Assembly (NCBI GenBank): GCA_903860975.1
Contig: CAIOSI010000034.1
Coordinates: forward strand, 1-64,000
Direction: 5' to 3'
DNA: 64,000 bases
DNA from: an uncultured Alphaproteobacteria bacterium
GTDB taxonomy: Bacteria > Pseudomonadota > Alphaproteobacteria > Caulobacterales > Caulobacteraceae
The stretch's first letter is position 1; the number at the start of each line of letters is the position of its first letter. Made by a program: the position numbers and the translations under genes. Below, piece after piece: positions 16,320 to 24,726 of the stretch. The notes under the pieces are model-generated. The model searched no databases and was not told where the DNA came from. It was given only the letters and a program-made list of their open reading frames with translations.

Positions 16320-17075
16320 CCGCACCATGATGAGTGCGATGTGCTGCGGATAAAGACTGGCCATGATTATCGACTGAGGTGAATTCCAGGTGCATCTTCG
16401 TGGTGAAGATTTTGTATCGATGAGAAATTCTGGAGTCTGGGGCCGCTCGGTCTTCAAGGCTTGCTCATTTGACAGCTTGCCGCTTGGGGTCGACCTCAGC
16501 ATCCATCTGCAAGGTTTCGCCAGCTGCTGGCCACCAAGAGCCAAATCATAAGTGGCCTGGGCGCGTTGATCGCGGGCTCGGAGTTTTCGTGTTTGGGACG
16601 CATTGCCGTCCTCCTCGGGTTCCTGGGTGCGCCTCCTGACCGCCGATAGCGCCCAGCCCGCATTCCAATCGACCCGTCGTTGATCGCGCAGGACGCGCAG
16701 GACCCGCAATTCGGAAAGCCCAGGTTTCAGCCAACGGACAATCGATCCTTCGGACTGGGGGCGGCCAACACGAGGGCCAGCAGACCTGACACGTCAGCAG
16801 CGATTGCCGGCAAACCAAGGCGGATTTCGACCACGTCATTACCGACCAAGCCGGCGTGGTCTTGCTCTACGGTTTCGGCAGCGTCGGTCAGGACCATGCC
16901 CTGTGCGTTTTGGAGCATCTTTACGCCGGCCGGTATCCAGGACACTGGCGCTGTGCCCCAACCAGCGGTTCGGTGGCGGGCCATCGAAATTTGAGGCGAC
17001 GGACCTCAAATACGCAACCGGCGGCGGATGATAACCTCCGCTAGCTTGCGGCTGAGACTCCGGTTAGAGGACCGC
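16320..17075. other. Long stretch without an intact gene between pilin and phosphatase
   Basis: About 750 bp with no complete credible gene. The only protein-like segment is a minus-strand frame at 16727-17005, described separately. The remainder shows fragmented frames on both strands, compatible with decayed coding DNA. Confidence 0.5.
16727..17005 (-). pseudogene. Possible fragment of a CpaB-like pilus protein
   Basis: A minus-strand frame opens after a stop with no plausible start. It reads KMLQNAQGMVLTDAAETV, then HAGLVGNDVVEIRLGLPA, then DVSGLLALVLAAPSPKD. The order of motifs (LQN-V-L-D, VGN-x-VEI, S-G-x-LAL-L) resembles the C-terminal half of CpaB/RcpC proteins of Tad pili, with a two-residue shortening. 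A possible continuation in another frame reads VLRVLRDQRRVDW. It lies upstream of the Flp pilin on the same strand, which fits a decayed tad locus. The match is by eye and weak. Confidence 0.28.
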
Positions 17076-17849
17076 ATGATCCGGCATATCGACTTCGACG
17101 GCATCGAGAACTTTCGCGATTTCGGCGGCTATGACACCGTCTCAGGTCGAAAGGTGAAGTCGGGGCTGCTCTACCGATCGGCCAATCACGCCTATGCCAG
17201 CGATGCCGATCTGGATCGGATGCGCAAGCTTGGTCTGGCCGCGATTGTCGACCTTCGGCGAACTGAGGAGCGCACGCGCGAACCCTCCAAGCGTTGGCCA
17301 GGGTTCGGCGCAGCGGTGGTGGAGAATGACATCTTGTCCGACCATGCGGACTGGATCGAAACCATGAGGGGCGTCGAGGTCAACGCCCAATGGTTCTTTG
17401 ACGACGCTATGAGCTACTACCGCACTGCGCCTTTCCAGGCTCGGCATATCGACCTGTTTCGTCGCTATTTCCTGACCTTGGCGGACACTCCGGGGCCAAT
17501 CGTTGTCCACTGCGCGGCTGGTAAGGACCGGACGGGCATCATCTGTGCGCTCACGCATCATCTACTTGGCGTAAATTCCGATGACATCCTGGCTGACTAT
17601 TTGTTGACCAACGACGAGGCGCGGATGGCCCGGAAGATTGCCTTCCTTGGGCCGTGGCTGCGCGACACGGTCGACAAGACCGTGGACGAGGCTGGCCTTC
17701 GTGTCGCGGTGTCTGTGAACGCGGCCTACCTGGAGACCGCTGTCAGCGTGATAGGCAAGGCCCATGGATCGCTCGACAATTATCTGACAGAGGTCTTGGG
17801 CGTCGACGCCGGCCTGCGCGAGAGGCTACAAGACCGGCTCCTCGCCTAG
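17076..17849 (+). CDS. Tyrosine/dual-specificity protein phosphatase-like protein (Y_phosphatase3 type)
   Basis: I start at ATG 17076 (MIRHIDFDGIENFRDFGGY), which matches the family N-terminus and has GAGG upstream. The 257-residue protein contains NFRDFGG and LLYRSANHA, typical of bacterial atypical tyrosine or phosphoinositide phosphatases. The P-loop is VVHCAAGKDRTG, with nucleophile C146 and R152. The loop with Lys-Asp after the cysteine resembles phosphoinositide-hydrolysing members. Substrate unknown. The aminotransferase gene begins 16 bp downstream, so the two are probably co-transcribed. Confidence 0.88.
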   Translation: MIRHIDFDGIENFRDFGGYDTVSGRKVKSGLLYRSANHAYASDADLDRMRKLGLAAIVDLRRTEERTREPSKRWPGFGAAVVENDILSDHADWIETMRGVEVNAQWFFDDAMSYYRTAPFQARHIDLFRRYFLTLADTPGPIVVHCAAGKDRTGIICALTHHLLGVNSDDILADYLLTNDEARMARKIAFLGPWLRDTVDKTVDEAGLRVAVSVNAAYLETAVSVIGKAHGSLDNYLTEVLGVDAGLRERLQDRLLA

Positions 17850-17865
17850 CTTTTCAAGGATCACC

Positions 17866-19035
17866 ATGCAGAGCTTCCAGCCGCCCCGCCGGATCTTGAT
17901 GGGGCCAGGCCCGTCCGACGTGAGCCCGCGGGTGCTGAGCGCCTTAGCGCGGCCGACGATCGGGCATTTGGACCCCGAGTTCCAGGCGTTGATGGAGGAG
18001 ATCAAGTCGGCCCTGCAGCGACTGTTCAATGCCCCTGATCACGCCTGCGTCCCGCTGCCAGCGCCGGGGACGGCTGGCATGGAGGCGGCAATCATGAATC
18101 TGCTGGAGCCCGGCGACCGAGCGGTTATCGCGGTCAACGGCGCCTTTGGCGGACGCATGGCCGACATGGCCGGTCGCGCTGGAGCCAGCGTCATGACCGT
18201 CGATCACGACTGGGGCCAGCCGGTCAGTGTCGCGCGCGTCGAAGCCGCCTTGGCCCAAGCACCGACGAAGGTTCTAGCCTTCGTGCATGCTGAAACGTCC
18301 ACCGGCGCTCGCAGTGACGCGGCAAGCCTCTGCGCGGTTGCGCGCAAACACGGCGCGCTCTCGATCGTGGATTGCGTGACGTCTCTGGGTGGCATCGTCG
18401 TAGACGTCGCTGGCTGGGATGCCGATGTCGTCTACTCCGGCACCCAGAAGTGCCTCTCGGCCCCGCCGGGCCTATCGCCCATTGCGCTGTCCAAGCGAGC
18501 CCAGCAGGTGATCACAGGGCGCAAGGAAAAGGTCCGGAACTGGCTCTTGGATTTCAACCTCCTGATGAGCTACTGGGGCGGCGAGGGCGGCCGGACCTAT
18601 CACCACACCGCGCCGATCAACGCCCTTTACGGCTTGCACGAGAGCCTGGTGGCAATCTTCGAAGAGGGCCAGCAGGCCGCGATCGTGCGCCACGCGCGCA
18701 TGCATGAGGCCCTTGTTGCAGGTCTTGAGGCGGCGGGATTGAAGATGCTCGTGGCCGAGAAGGATCGGCTGCCGCAGCTCAATACCGTGTGTGTGCCCAG
18801 CGAGGTCGACGAGGGTGCGGTGCGGGCCCACGTCCTGAAGCATTGGGACCTCGAAATTGGGGCGGGCCTGGGCCCCCTTAAGGGCAAGGTCTGGCGGATC
18901 GGTCTGATGGGAGCCTCGGCGACGGCTTGGCATGTTCGCCTGTGCCTGACCGCGCTTTGCGAGGCTCTGGTCGCTCAGGAGTTTGCCGCTGACGTCGGCG
19001 CAGCGCTAGCCGCGGCCGACAGCAGGCTGGCCTAG
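17866..19035 (+). CDS. Alanine-glyoxylate / serine-pyruvate type aminotransferase (class V, PLP)
   Basis: A 389-residue class V aminotransferase. The start MQSFQPPRRILMGPGPSDVSP matches the AGXT family N-terminus. PLP residues are visible: D169 (SIVDCVTSLGG) and Schiff-base K195 (YSGTQKCLSAPPGL). The C-terminal domain (VWRIGLMGASATAWHVRLCL) carries the carboxylate-binding Arg. It probably transfers amino groups between alanine or serine and glyoxylate, in glyoxylate detoxification or a serine cycle. The phosphatase gene precedes it closely and an MFS transporter follows. Confidence 0.9.
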   Translation: MQSFQPPRRILMGPGPSDVSPRVLSALARPTIGHLDPEFQALMEEIKSALQRLFNAPDHACVPLPAPGTAGMEAAIMNLLEPGDRAVIAVNGAFGGRMADMAGRAGASVMTVDHDWGQPVSVARVEAALAQAPTKVLAFVHAETSTGARSDAASLCAVARKHGALSIVDCVTSLGGIVVDVAGWDADVVYSGTQKCLSAPPGLSPIALSKRAQQVITGRKEKVRNWLLDFNLLMSYWGGEGGRTYHHTAPINALYGLHESLVAIFEEGQQAAIVRHARMHEALVAGLEAAGLKMLVAEKDRLPQLNTVCVPSEVDEGAVRAHVLKHWDLEIGAGLGPLKGKVWRIGLMGASATAWHVRLCLTALCEALVAQEFAADVGAALAAADSRLA

Positions 19036-19104
19036 CGCTAGCGTCCAAAAGTCGTCAACCTCCTCCGAGCCGCGGTCAACAGCGGAAATTGGGAGGACCT
19101 ACGG

Positions 19105-20562
19105 GTGAACGAGGTATTGCCGTTGGATGCAGACGGGCCGACAGCGGTTGTCGAGCCTCCGATGATCGCCACCTTTGGGGGTGACGGAAAGATGAGCCCG
19201 GGGGCTTATGCCTGGTCGATCCATCAGGGCGGGCGTGATCCCTTCATTATCCTGGTCACCATCTACATCTTCATGCCCTACGTCGCCTCCGTGCTGGTTG
19301 GGGACCCGGTACGTGGCCAGGCGACCATCTCCAGTTGGGACCAGATTATCGGCTGGGTCGTGGTCTTCACGGCGCCCTTCCTCGGAGCATCTATCGACAA
19401 GCTTGGTCCGCGAAAGCCTTGGCTTGGACTGATCGTCGGCCTGATGGTTCCGATGATCGCGTTGCTTTGGTTTGCACGGCCTGGCGGCACCATGACATTG
19501 GCGACACTCGCCGGTCTCTACATCGGTGCCCGGCTGCTCTTCGTCTATGGGGAGGTGCTGCATAACGCGATGCTGATCCGCGCCGCGGGCCTGAAAGCGG
19601 CTCATAAGGCCTCAGCGCTCGCACTTTCGGCTGGAAATGCCGCCTCAGTCATCGCACTGGGCTTTACGGCCTGGGCGTTCGCCCTGCCTGGAAAGGTCAC
19701 CTGGAACTGGGTTCCCGCAGCCCCTCTGTTCGGTCTCAACCCGCTCACCCATGAGCCAGAGCGGGTGGTTACGCTTATGGCGGCCGGCCTGCTGGCGCTC
19801 GGGTCAATTCCGCTCTTCCTGTTCACGCCGGACGCCCCGCGCACGGGGGTGCCTATTTTGACGGCTTGGCGCGACGGAGCGGGGGAGCTCCTGCGCATGC
19901 TGAAGACTGTTCGACGCTACCGCGACGCGGTCGTCTATTTGGTTTCGCGAATGTTCTTCGTGGACGGCATGAATGCGGTGCTGATCTATGCCGGCGTCTA
20001 CGCTATCGGGGTGATGAAGTGGGGGCCACTTGAGATGCTGGTTTACGGCATCTTGCTCAGCATCTTCGCGGTGATCGGCGGTTATATCGCGCGACTGCTC
20101 GATGGATCCGTCGGGCCGAAGCGGGCCTTGCAGATTCAGATCGGTGTCACAGCCGTCAGCCTGACCACCATGTTGGGCGTCTCGCCAGACCGCATCCTCT
20201 ATCTTTGGTCCTACGATGCCGCCGCCCATGCACCGATCTGGAACGGCCCCGTCTTCCGCCACCTGCCGGACCTTGTGTTCATTGGCATCGGCTTCATCAA
20301 CGCCATTTTTATCACAGGGCAATACGCCTCAAGCCGCACCTTGCTGACCCGGCTTACGCCGCCTGAGCAAACGGGCGCGTTCTTTGGCGTTTATGCGCTG
20401 TCGGGGGTCGCCACGCTGTGGCTGGCGCCCACGCTGGTGAATCTTGGGACCAACCTGACCCACAGCCAGCAGGGTGGCTTCGCCACCATCGTTCTTCTGC
20501 TGATCATTGGCTTTGCAGCGCTGATGTTCGTAAAGGGTGGTGGCCGCCAGGTCGCGCCTTAG
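19105..20562 (+). CDS. MFS transporter
   Basis: GTG 19105 is preceded by GGGAGGA at ideal spacing. The 485-residue protein has about twelve hydrophobic segments. After the first helices comes the loop APFLGASIDKLGPRKPWLGL, a form of the MFS motif between helices 2 and 3. The overall look (YGEVLHNAMLIRAAG, long loop before SRMFFVDGMNAVLIYAGVYA) is close to the UMF1/Atg22-like group. Substrate unknown. Its stop codon overlaps the stop of the TadE-like relic on the other strand. Confidence 0.85.
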   Translation: MNEVLPLDADGPTAVVEPPMIATFGGDGKMSPGAYAWSIHQGGRDPFIILVTIYIFMPYVASVLVGDPVRGQATISSWDQIIGWVVVFTAPFLGASIDKLGPRKPWLGLIVGLMVPMIALLWFARPGGTMTLATLAGLYIGARLLFVYGEVLHNAMLIRAAGLKAAHKASALALSAGNAASVIALGFTAWAFALPGKVTWNWVPAAPLFGLNPLTHEPERVVTLMAAGLLALGSIPLFLFTPDAPRTGVPILTAWRDGAGELLRMLKTVRRYRDAVVYLVSRMFFVDGMNAVLIYAGVYAIGVMKWGPLEMLVYGILLSIFAVIGGYIARLLDGSVGPKRALQIQIGVTAVSLTTMLGVSPDRILYLWSYDAAAHAPIWNGPVFRHLPDLVFIGIGFINAIFITGQYASSRTLLTRLTPPEQTGAFFGVYALSGVATLWLAPTLVNLGTNLTHSQQGGFATIVLLLIIGFAALMFVKGGGRQVAP

Positions 20563-20963
20563 CCGGTATTGACCACCGCCGCGGACGACCTCGGCTTCTT
20601 GTGGAAGCCTTTCCTAAACGTGAAGCGCGCCGGCACCGCCATGCCCATCGGCGAGGTATGAGCATATTGCATGTCGGCCTCGATCACGCTGTCGCCGGCA
20701 GCCAGCAGGGTGGGCGGAAAGCCAGAGGCAGCCGCACCAATCGTGAAGGGCGTCAAGCCATTGCCCCGGCTCCAAGTCACCAGCGGCACGCCGAGTGCAT
20801 CGGCCGTGACGTTGGTGAGGCGCAATTTCAGCGCTGCCGACGGGAACGGTTTCATGATGGACTGGCCAGTTGTAAAAATGTCGGTGATGTCGGCGGCCGA
20901 GACCGACTACGCCATCAGGTCACCCACATCGGAGGCTGCATGACCTGCGCGCCGCTCGGCCAT
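20559..20963 (-). pseudogene. TadE/TadG-like minor pilin, 3' part, with internal TAG
   Basis: This frame begins MAERRAGHAASDVGDLMA, hits TAG (20907-20909), and resumes SVSAADITDIFTTGQSIM, followed by KPFPSAALKLRLTNVTADA and a C-terminal TadE pattern (LLAAGDSVIEADMQYAHTSP, then FHKKPRSSAAV). The N-terminal membrane helix that every TadE-like pseudopilin has is missing. The frame begins exactly where the next relic's frame ends, one base out of phase. I read this as the downstream half of a deletion fusion between two tad genes, with an added nonsense mutation. Translation from an internal start such as ATG 20855 would lack an export signal. Confidence 0.75.
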
Positions 20964-21315
20964 CGTTGAAGGTGAGGGAGTTCTGGACAAGCGCGCCCGA
21001 GATGCCTGCGAACGTTGAATGGGTCCGTACGTCCAGCCAAAGGTCCGCCGTGCACTTCGAACTGAGCCAACTCATTTGAGAGCAGACCAGGTTCTTGAAG
21101 TTGGCCTTGGTGTTGGTTGCGCCCGTCTGGAACTCGCCAGTACGGATTTGGCGAGACGCCCATTGGGTCGCGGTGTCCAAGGTCGACGTGGCCAGGAACA
21201 GCATCACGAATTCAATAGGACCGAAGATCATCACTCGCATCGGAAGACTAATGAGAGCGAAATAAACCGCTGTCGCGCCATGCTCTGCGCGGAAGTATCC
21301 AGCAGTAAAGCGATT
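20962..21315 (-). pseudogene. TadE-like minor pilin, 5' part (truncated)
   Basis: The frame reads YFRAEHGATAVYFALISLPM, then the assembly helix IFGPIEFVMLFLATSTLDTA, then ATQWASRQIRTGEFQTG and KNLVCSQMSWLSSKC up to NSLTFND. This is the N-terminal two thirds of a TadE-like pseudopilin. The usual C-terminal strands are lost and the frame runs out of phase into the next relic at 20962. No start codon with a ribosome-binding site lies in frame; a TGA precedes the segment. Together with the 3' part this marks a decayed tadE pair beside intact pilin and cpaA genes. Confidence 0.75.
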
Positions 21316-21327
21316 TCATCGTCGGGA

Positions 21328-21520
21328 TGAATTACCGATAATATAGTTCTATTTATATATTTTAATATATTGATCATATGTAGATTAATTAATTTAAATA
21401 AACTATAATTGCTGTATAATAAATATTATTTACTATATAATATTCCATAGTTAATACAAATTGATGATTAATATCAATTTACCAAATAAAATTATCCTGT
21501 GAATCCGAATCTTTACTGAC
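21328..21520. other. Extremely AT-rich intergenic island upstream of the Flp pilin
   Basis: By my count only 18 of 140 bases at 21341-21480 are G or C (about 13%), in a chromosome that is otherwise strongly GC-rich. It is full of TATA and TTAA tracts and includes a perfect inverted repeat (AATTGAT at 21459-21465 with ATCAATT at 21473-21479, 7-bp spacer). It ends about 100 bp before the pilin start. It could be an upstream promoter element or a site for an AT-binding nucleoid protein (MucR, GapR or H-NS-like), or a junction left by acquired DNA. Confidence 0.85.
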
Positions 21521-21616
21521 GATTAAGTGAAGTCTGGGAATTTGAGGCTGTATTTGGGCGATTGGCGATCCCGCTTGAAGCACCACCCAGACTGCTCGCT
21601 TAGAAGGAGATGAGCT

Positions 21617-21781
21617 ATGTCCAAGTTTGTTTCGCGCTTCCTGAACGACGAATCCGGCGCCACGGCCATTGAATATGGCCTGATCGCAGCTCTGGTCGCC
21701 GTGGTCCTCGTGACCGCGCTCAGCGCAATGGGCAACAAGCTGTCCGGGACCTTCAACAAGGTCACGAGCAACCTGCCCTAG
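21617..21781 (+). CDS. pilA: Flp-type (type IVb) pilin, major pilin candidate
   Basis: A 54-residue prepilin beginning MSKFVSRFLNDESGATAIEY and ending KVTSNLP. It has a short basic leader, the G14 cleavage site, an ATAIEYGL pilin signature and a single hydrophobic helix. The ribosome-binding site AAGGAG (21604-21609) is strong and the start is ATG. The prepilin peptidase cpaA follows on the same strand after a terminator-like hairpin, the normal order at the head of a tad/cpa locus. Downstream cpa genes are absent from this window. Good signals suggest this is the expressed pilin, unlike the TTG-start copy at 16132. Confidence 0.93.
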   Translation: MSKFVSRFLNDESGATAIEYGLIAALVAVVLVTALSAMGNKLSGTFNKVTSNLP

Positions 21782-21812
21782 TCGAACTTCAAGGTTTGAG
21801 CCAATTCAGAAG

Positions 21813-21842
21813 ACCCCCGCCGGGTGACCGTCGGGGGTTTTT
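21813..21842 (+). terminator. Terminator/attenuator between pilin and cpaA
   Basis: ACCCCCG (21813-21819) pairs with CGGGGGT (21832-21838), followed by a T5 run. It would release most transcripts after the pilin and allow lower cpaA expression by read-through. Confidence 0.85.
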
Positions 21843-21923
21843 CTCTTGGGTCTCCGACGTCGGGCCAGACGACACCGTCCGTTCATTCGCGTATGGCATG
21901 CTAGCGGTTCCACGGAGACTGCG

Positions 21924-22433
21924 ATGATCCACGCTGTTCAGGCCTTGCTGATGTTGTGCTTCCCGGTGCTGGTCGTTGTGGCGGCCCTGCGCGATGCAAC
22001 CAGCTACACCATCCCCAATTGGATTTCCTTGGCGCTCATTGTTGCCTTCTTTGCGGCAGCCTTTGCGAGCGGAACGCCACTGCAAACAATCGGCTTGAAC
22101 TTTGGCGTGGGTGTTGTCGCCCTTGTCCTGGGTATGGCGATGTTCGCCATGGGCTGGATCGGCGGAGGGGACGCCAAGCTTTTCGCCGCGGCGGCCTTGT
22201 GGCTCGGTCTGCCCGCGGCGGCGACCTATCTCGCGGTCGTTGGCGTGGCCGGCGGGGCGCTGGCTGTCGGCTTGCTGGCTATGCGTTCGGCCTATGTCCG
22301 CCCCTTCATGCCGACCGGTCCCGCCTGGTTCGTACGCCTCGTGGAGCCGGGGGAGAACGTACCCTACGGTGTCGCCATTGCTGTCGGCGCCCTGGCCGCC
22401 TTCCCACGTTCAGCTCTGCTCGCCCACCTCTAG
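21924..22433 (+). CDS. cpaA: Prepilin peptidase CpaA/TadV family
   Basis: ATG 21924 follows GGAG; an in-frame start 78 bp upstream would overlap the terminator. The 169-residue polytopic membrane protease carries both catalytic aspartates of the aspartyl prepilin peptidases: D24 in RDATSYTIPNW and D83 in the GGGDAKL motif. It lacks the N-terminal methyltransferase domain of type IVa PilD. It would process the Flp prepilins after their leader glycine. It follows the pilin gene directly, and a leucyl aminopeptidase follows. Confidence 0.93.
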   Translation: MIHAVQALLMLCFPVLVVVAALRDATSYTIPNWISLALIVAFFAAAFASGTPLQTIGLNFGVGVVALVLGMAMFAMGWIGGGDAKLFAAAALWLGLPAAATYLAVVGVAGGALAVGLLAMRSAYVRPFMPTGPAWFVRLVEPGENVPYGVAIAVGALAAFPRSALLAHL

Positions 22434-22514
22434 CGAAACGCTTGAACCGGTTGCGGCAGCGACACAGATGCGCCTAGGACAGGGTCGGTTCCCCTCTAGG
22501 TAAAGAGCCCGCTC

Positions 22515-23894
22515 ATGTCTGATGTGATCCTCGACGCCGCTGATGGCCCGGTGATCCCTGTCCATGCGCTGCTGGAAAGTGAAACAGCTGTTGCATTGGA
22601 CGCCATGCCCGCAGCGGCCAAAGCATTCTCGGCACTTAACGATTTCAAGGGCAAGGTCGGCCAGGTTCTGACTGTGCCTGACGCTGATGGCGCGTTGGCA
22701 AGCGTGCTCTTCGGTTTGGGTGCAAGCCGCGATCCCATGGCGTTCCGAACTCTAGCGGCCAAATTGCCGGCCGGAATTTACCGAATCTCGCGCGCACCTT
22801 CCGGCCTTCCTTCCGACCAGATCGCCTTGGCCTTCGCCTTGGGGAGCTACCGGTTCGATCGCTACAAATCTCATGGCGGTGAGCGGGCGAAGCTGCTCGT
22901 GCAAGACGTTGATGTCGCGGAAATCCGCCAGGTGGCTCACGCCTGCGCGCTCGCCCGCGACATGATCAATACGCCCGCCAACGACATGGGTCCTTTGCAG
23001 ATCGAGACGATCGCTCGCGAAATCGCAGAACAGTACGGTGCCTCGATGAGCGTCGTTGCTGGTGATGATCTGCTGGACGCCAACTATCCCGCCGTCCACG
23101 CCGTGGGTCGCGCCGCCGACCCGTCCCGCAGTCCCAGAATGATTGAGATCAGCTGGGGGGATGCCGACAAACCGCTGGTCTGCCTTGTCGGCAAAGGGGT
23201 GGTTTTCGACACCGGTGGTCTAGATATCAAGCCCTCGGCGGGCATGCGGCAGATGAAGAAGGATATGGGTGGGGCCGCGCATGCCCTGGCGCTTGGGCGA
23301 ATGATCATGGCCGCCAAGCTGCCAATACGACTGGTCATCCTCACACCTGTCGTCGAGAACGCGATTTCGGGAAACGCTATGCGGCCAGGCGATGTCTTGG
23401 CCTCCCGCAAAGGACTCGCGATCGAGGTGGGCAACACCGACGCTGAAGGTCGATTGATCCTGGCTGACGCCCTCACCCGGGCTTGCGAGCTTGAGCCAAC
23501 ACTAACGATTGATCTGGCGACACTTACCGGCGCAGCGCGCGTCGCTCTTGGACCCCAGCTTCCGCCTTTCTATACTGACGACGAGGACCTTGCGTTCAAC
23601 ATTGAGCAAGCCGCTAAAGTGGTCGGCGATCCGGTTTGGCGCATGCCGCTTTGGAAGGGCTATCTCGATGCCCTCGATTCGGACGTGGCCGAGATCAAGA
23701 ACGATCCGGACGCTTGGGCCCAGGCCGGATCCGTAACCGCAGCCTTATTCCTTCAGCGGTTCGCGCCCAGCGGATCTTGGGTGCACTTCGATATTTTTGC
23801 CTGGAACCCGCGCCATCGGCCAGGCCACCCAGCCGGAGCCGAAGCGCAGGCTATTCGTGGCCTTTACCGCATGATCCGGGATCGTTTCGCGTGA
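22515..23894 (+). CDS. Leucyl aminopeptidase family (M17) protein
   Basis: A 459-residue cytoplasmic metallo-aminopeptidase. The C-terminal catalytic domain shows GKGVVFDTGGLDIKPSAG, KKDMGGAAHALAL and NTDAEGRLILADAL, which provide the two-metal site and the catalytic Lys and Arg. The N-terminal macro-like domain is divergent, as usual. It is somewhat shorter than E. coli PepA (503 residues) and closer to the PepB-like group common in alphaproteobacteria. Its stop overlaps the GTG start of the NlpC/P60 gene by the GTGA arrangement, so translation is coupled. Confidence 0.93.
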   Translation: MSDVILDAADGPVIPVHALLESETAVALDAMPAAAKAFSALNDFKGKVGQVLTVPDADGALASVLFGLGASRDPMAFRTLAAKLPAGIYRISRAPSGLPSDQIALAFALGSYRFDRYKSHGGERAKLLVQDVDVAEIRQVAHACALARDMINTPANDMGPLQIETIAREIAEQYGASMSVVAGDDLLDANYPAVHAVGRAADPSRSPRMIEISWGDADKPLVCLVGKGVVFDTGGLDIKPSAGMRQMKKDMGGAAHALALGRMIMAAKLPIRLVILTPVVENAISGNAMRPGDVLASRKGLAIEVGNTDAEGRLILADALTRACELEPTLTIDLATLTGAARVALGPQLPPFYTDDEDLAFNIEQAAKVVGDPVWRMPLWKGYLDALDSDVAEIKNDPDAWAQAGSVTAALFLQRFAPSGSWVHFDIFAWNPRHRPGHPAGAEAQAIRGLYRMIRDRFA

Positions 23895-24724
23895 CAGATG
23901 ATCCGCGCGCCACGCCGATCCGAGACGGCGTCGCCAGTCGGACGCTGGAAGGTATTTTGCGTGCAGAGGTTTACTTAGATCCCAAGTCGATGAGCTGTGT
24001 CGTTCCGGCCGCCGGCCTCCACCGCGCCCCCAACGCCGCCTCGGAACAGATGGACCAGCTCCTATTTGGCGAAGTCTTCGAGGCAATTGAGGACGAAGGA
24101 CCTTGGCTGTGGGGCCAGGCGCGGCGCGACGGCTATGTGGGATTCGTGGCCGCCTCATCGCTTGCCCCGCTCCGGCCTGAGCCAACCCATCGCGTGACGG
24201 CGATCCGCACCTACGCTTTCGTAGAGCCCAGTATCAAAACCCGCGCATCGGGGCCTTACTCGATGAACGCGCTCGTGGCTGTGGAGGCTGAGGACGGTCG
24301 GCTTGCAAAAGTCGCTGGCGCAGGCTGGATGGCGCGCGAGCATTTGATATCCATCGGTGTCTTTGAGACCGACTGGGCAGGTGTGGCCGAACGATTCCTG
24401 GGCGCGCCTTACCTCTGGGGCGGACGGGAGAGCCTGGGCCTGGATTGTTCGGGGCTCGTCCAGCAGGCGCTTTTTGCCTGTGGCCGGGCCTGTCCCCGCG
24501 ATACCGACCAACAGTCCAGACTGGGCCGCGAAATCGCGCGTGGCGACTTCGCGCGTGGTGATCTGGTATTTTGGAACGGCCACGTAGCGATCGGCCTAGA
24601 TTGCGATCGCATCGTGCACGCCAATGGCTTCCACATGATGGTCGCGATTGAGCGCTTAGACGTCGCGATCACCCGAATCGAAGAAGCCGGCGTGGGCCAC
24701 CCCACGACTTTCCGCCGGCTCTGA
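23891..24724 (+). CDS. NlpC/P60 (C40) family cysteine peptidase with SH3-like region
   Basis: The start is GTG 23891, overlapping the stop of the aminopeptidase gene by four bases; longer frames lie inside that gene. The 277-residue protein has two bacterial SH3-like segments (residues about 35-95 and 100-150: GPWLWGQARRDGYVGFVAA, then AGWMAREHL). A C-terminal NlpC/P60 domain follows. Catalytic C186 (GLDCSGLV), H231 (NGHVAIGL) and H243 are present. Such enzymes cut D-Glu-mDAP or related bonds in murein peptides. No signal peptide is visible, so it probably acts on recycled murein peptides in the cytoplasm, fitting the coupled aminopeptidase. Confidence 0.9.
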   Translation: MTDDPRATPIRDGVASRTLEGILRAEVYLDPKSMSCVVPAAGLHRAPNAASEQMDQLLFGEVFEAIEDEGPWLWGQARRDGYVGFVAASSLAPLRPEPTHRVTAIRTYAFVEPSIKTRASGPYSMNALVAVEAEDGRLAKVAGAGWMAREHLISIGVFETDWAGVAERFLGAPYLWGGRESLGLDCSGLVQQALFACGRACPRDTDQQSRLGREIARGDFARGDLVFWNGHVAIGLDCDRIVHANGFHMMVAIERLDVAITRIEEAGVGHPTTFRRL

Positions 24725-24726
24725 AA

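Noticed and set aside
21328-21526. CtrA-type binding site (TTAA-N7-TTAA) in the AT-rich island before the pilin
   Set aside because: TTAA occurs at 21362, 21385, 21389, 21394, 21451, 21468 and 21523, but no two copies have the required 11-bp start-to-start spacing.
21541-21605. Possible sigma-54 promoter (TGGCGATCCCGCTTGA) before the pilin
   Set aside because: The distance between the GG and GC elements does not fit the -24/-12 consensus.
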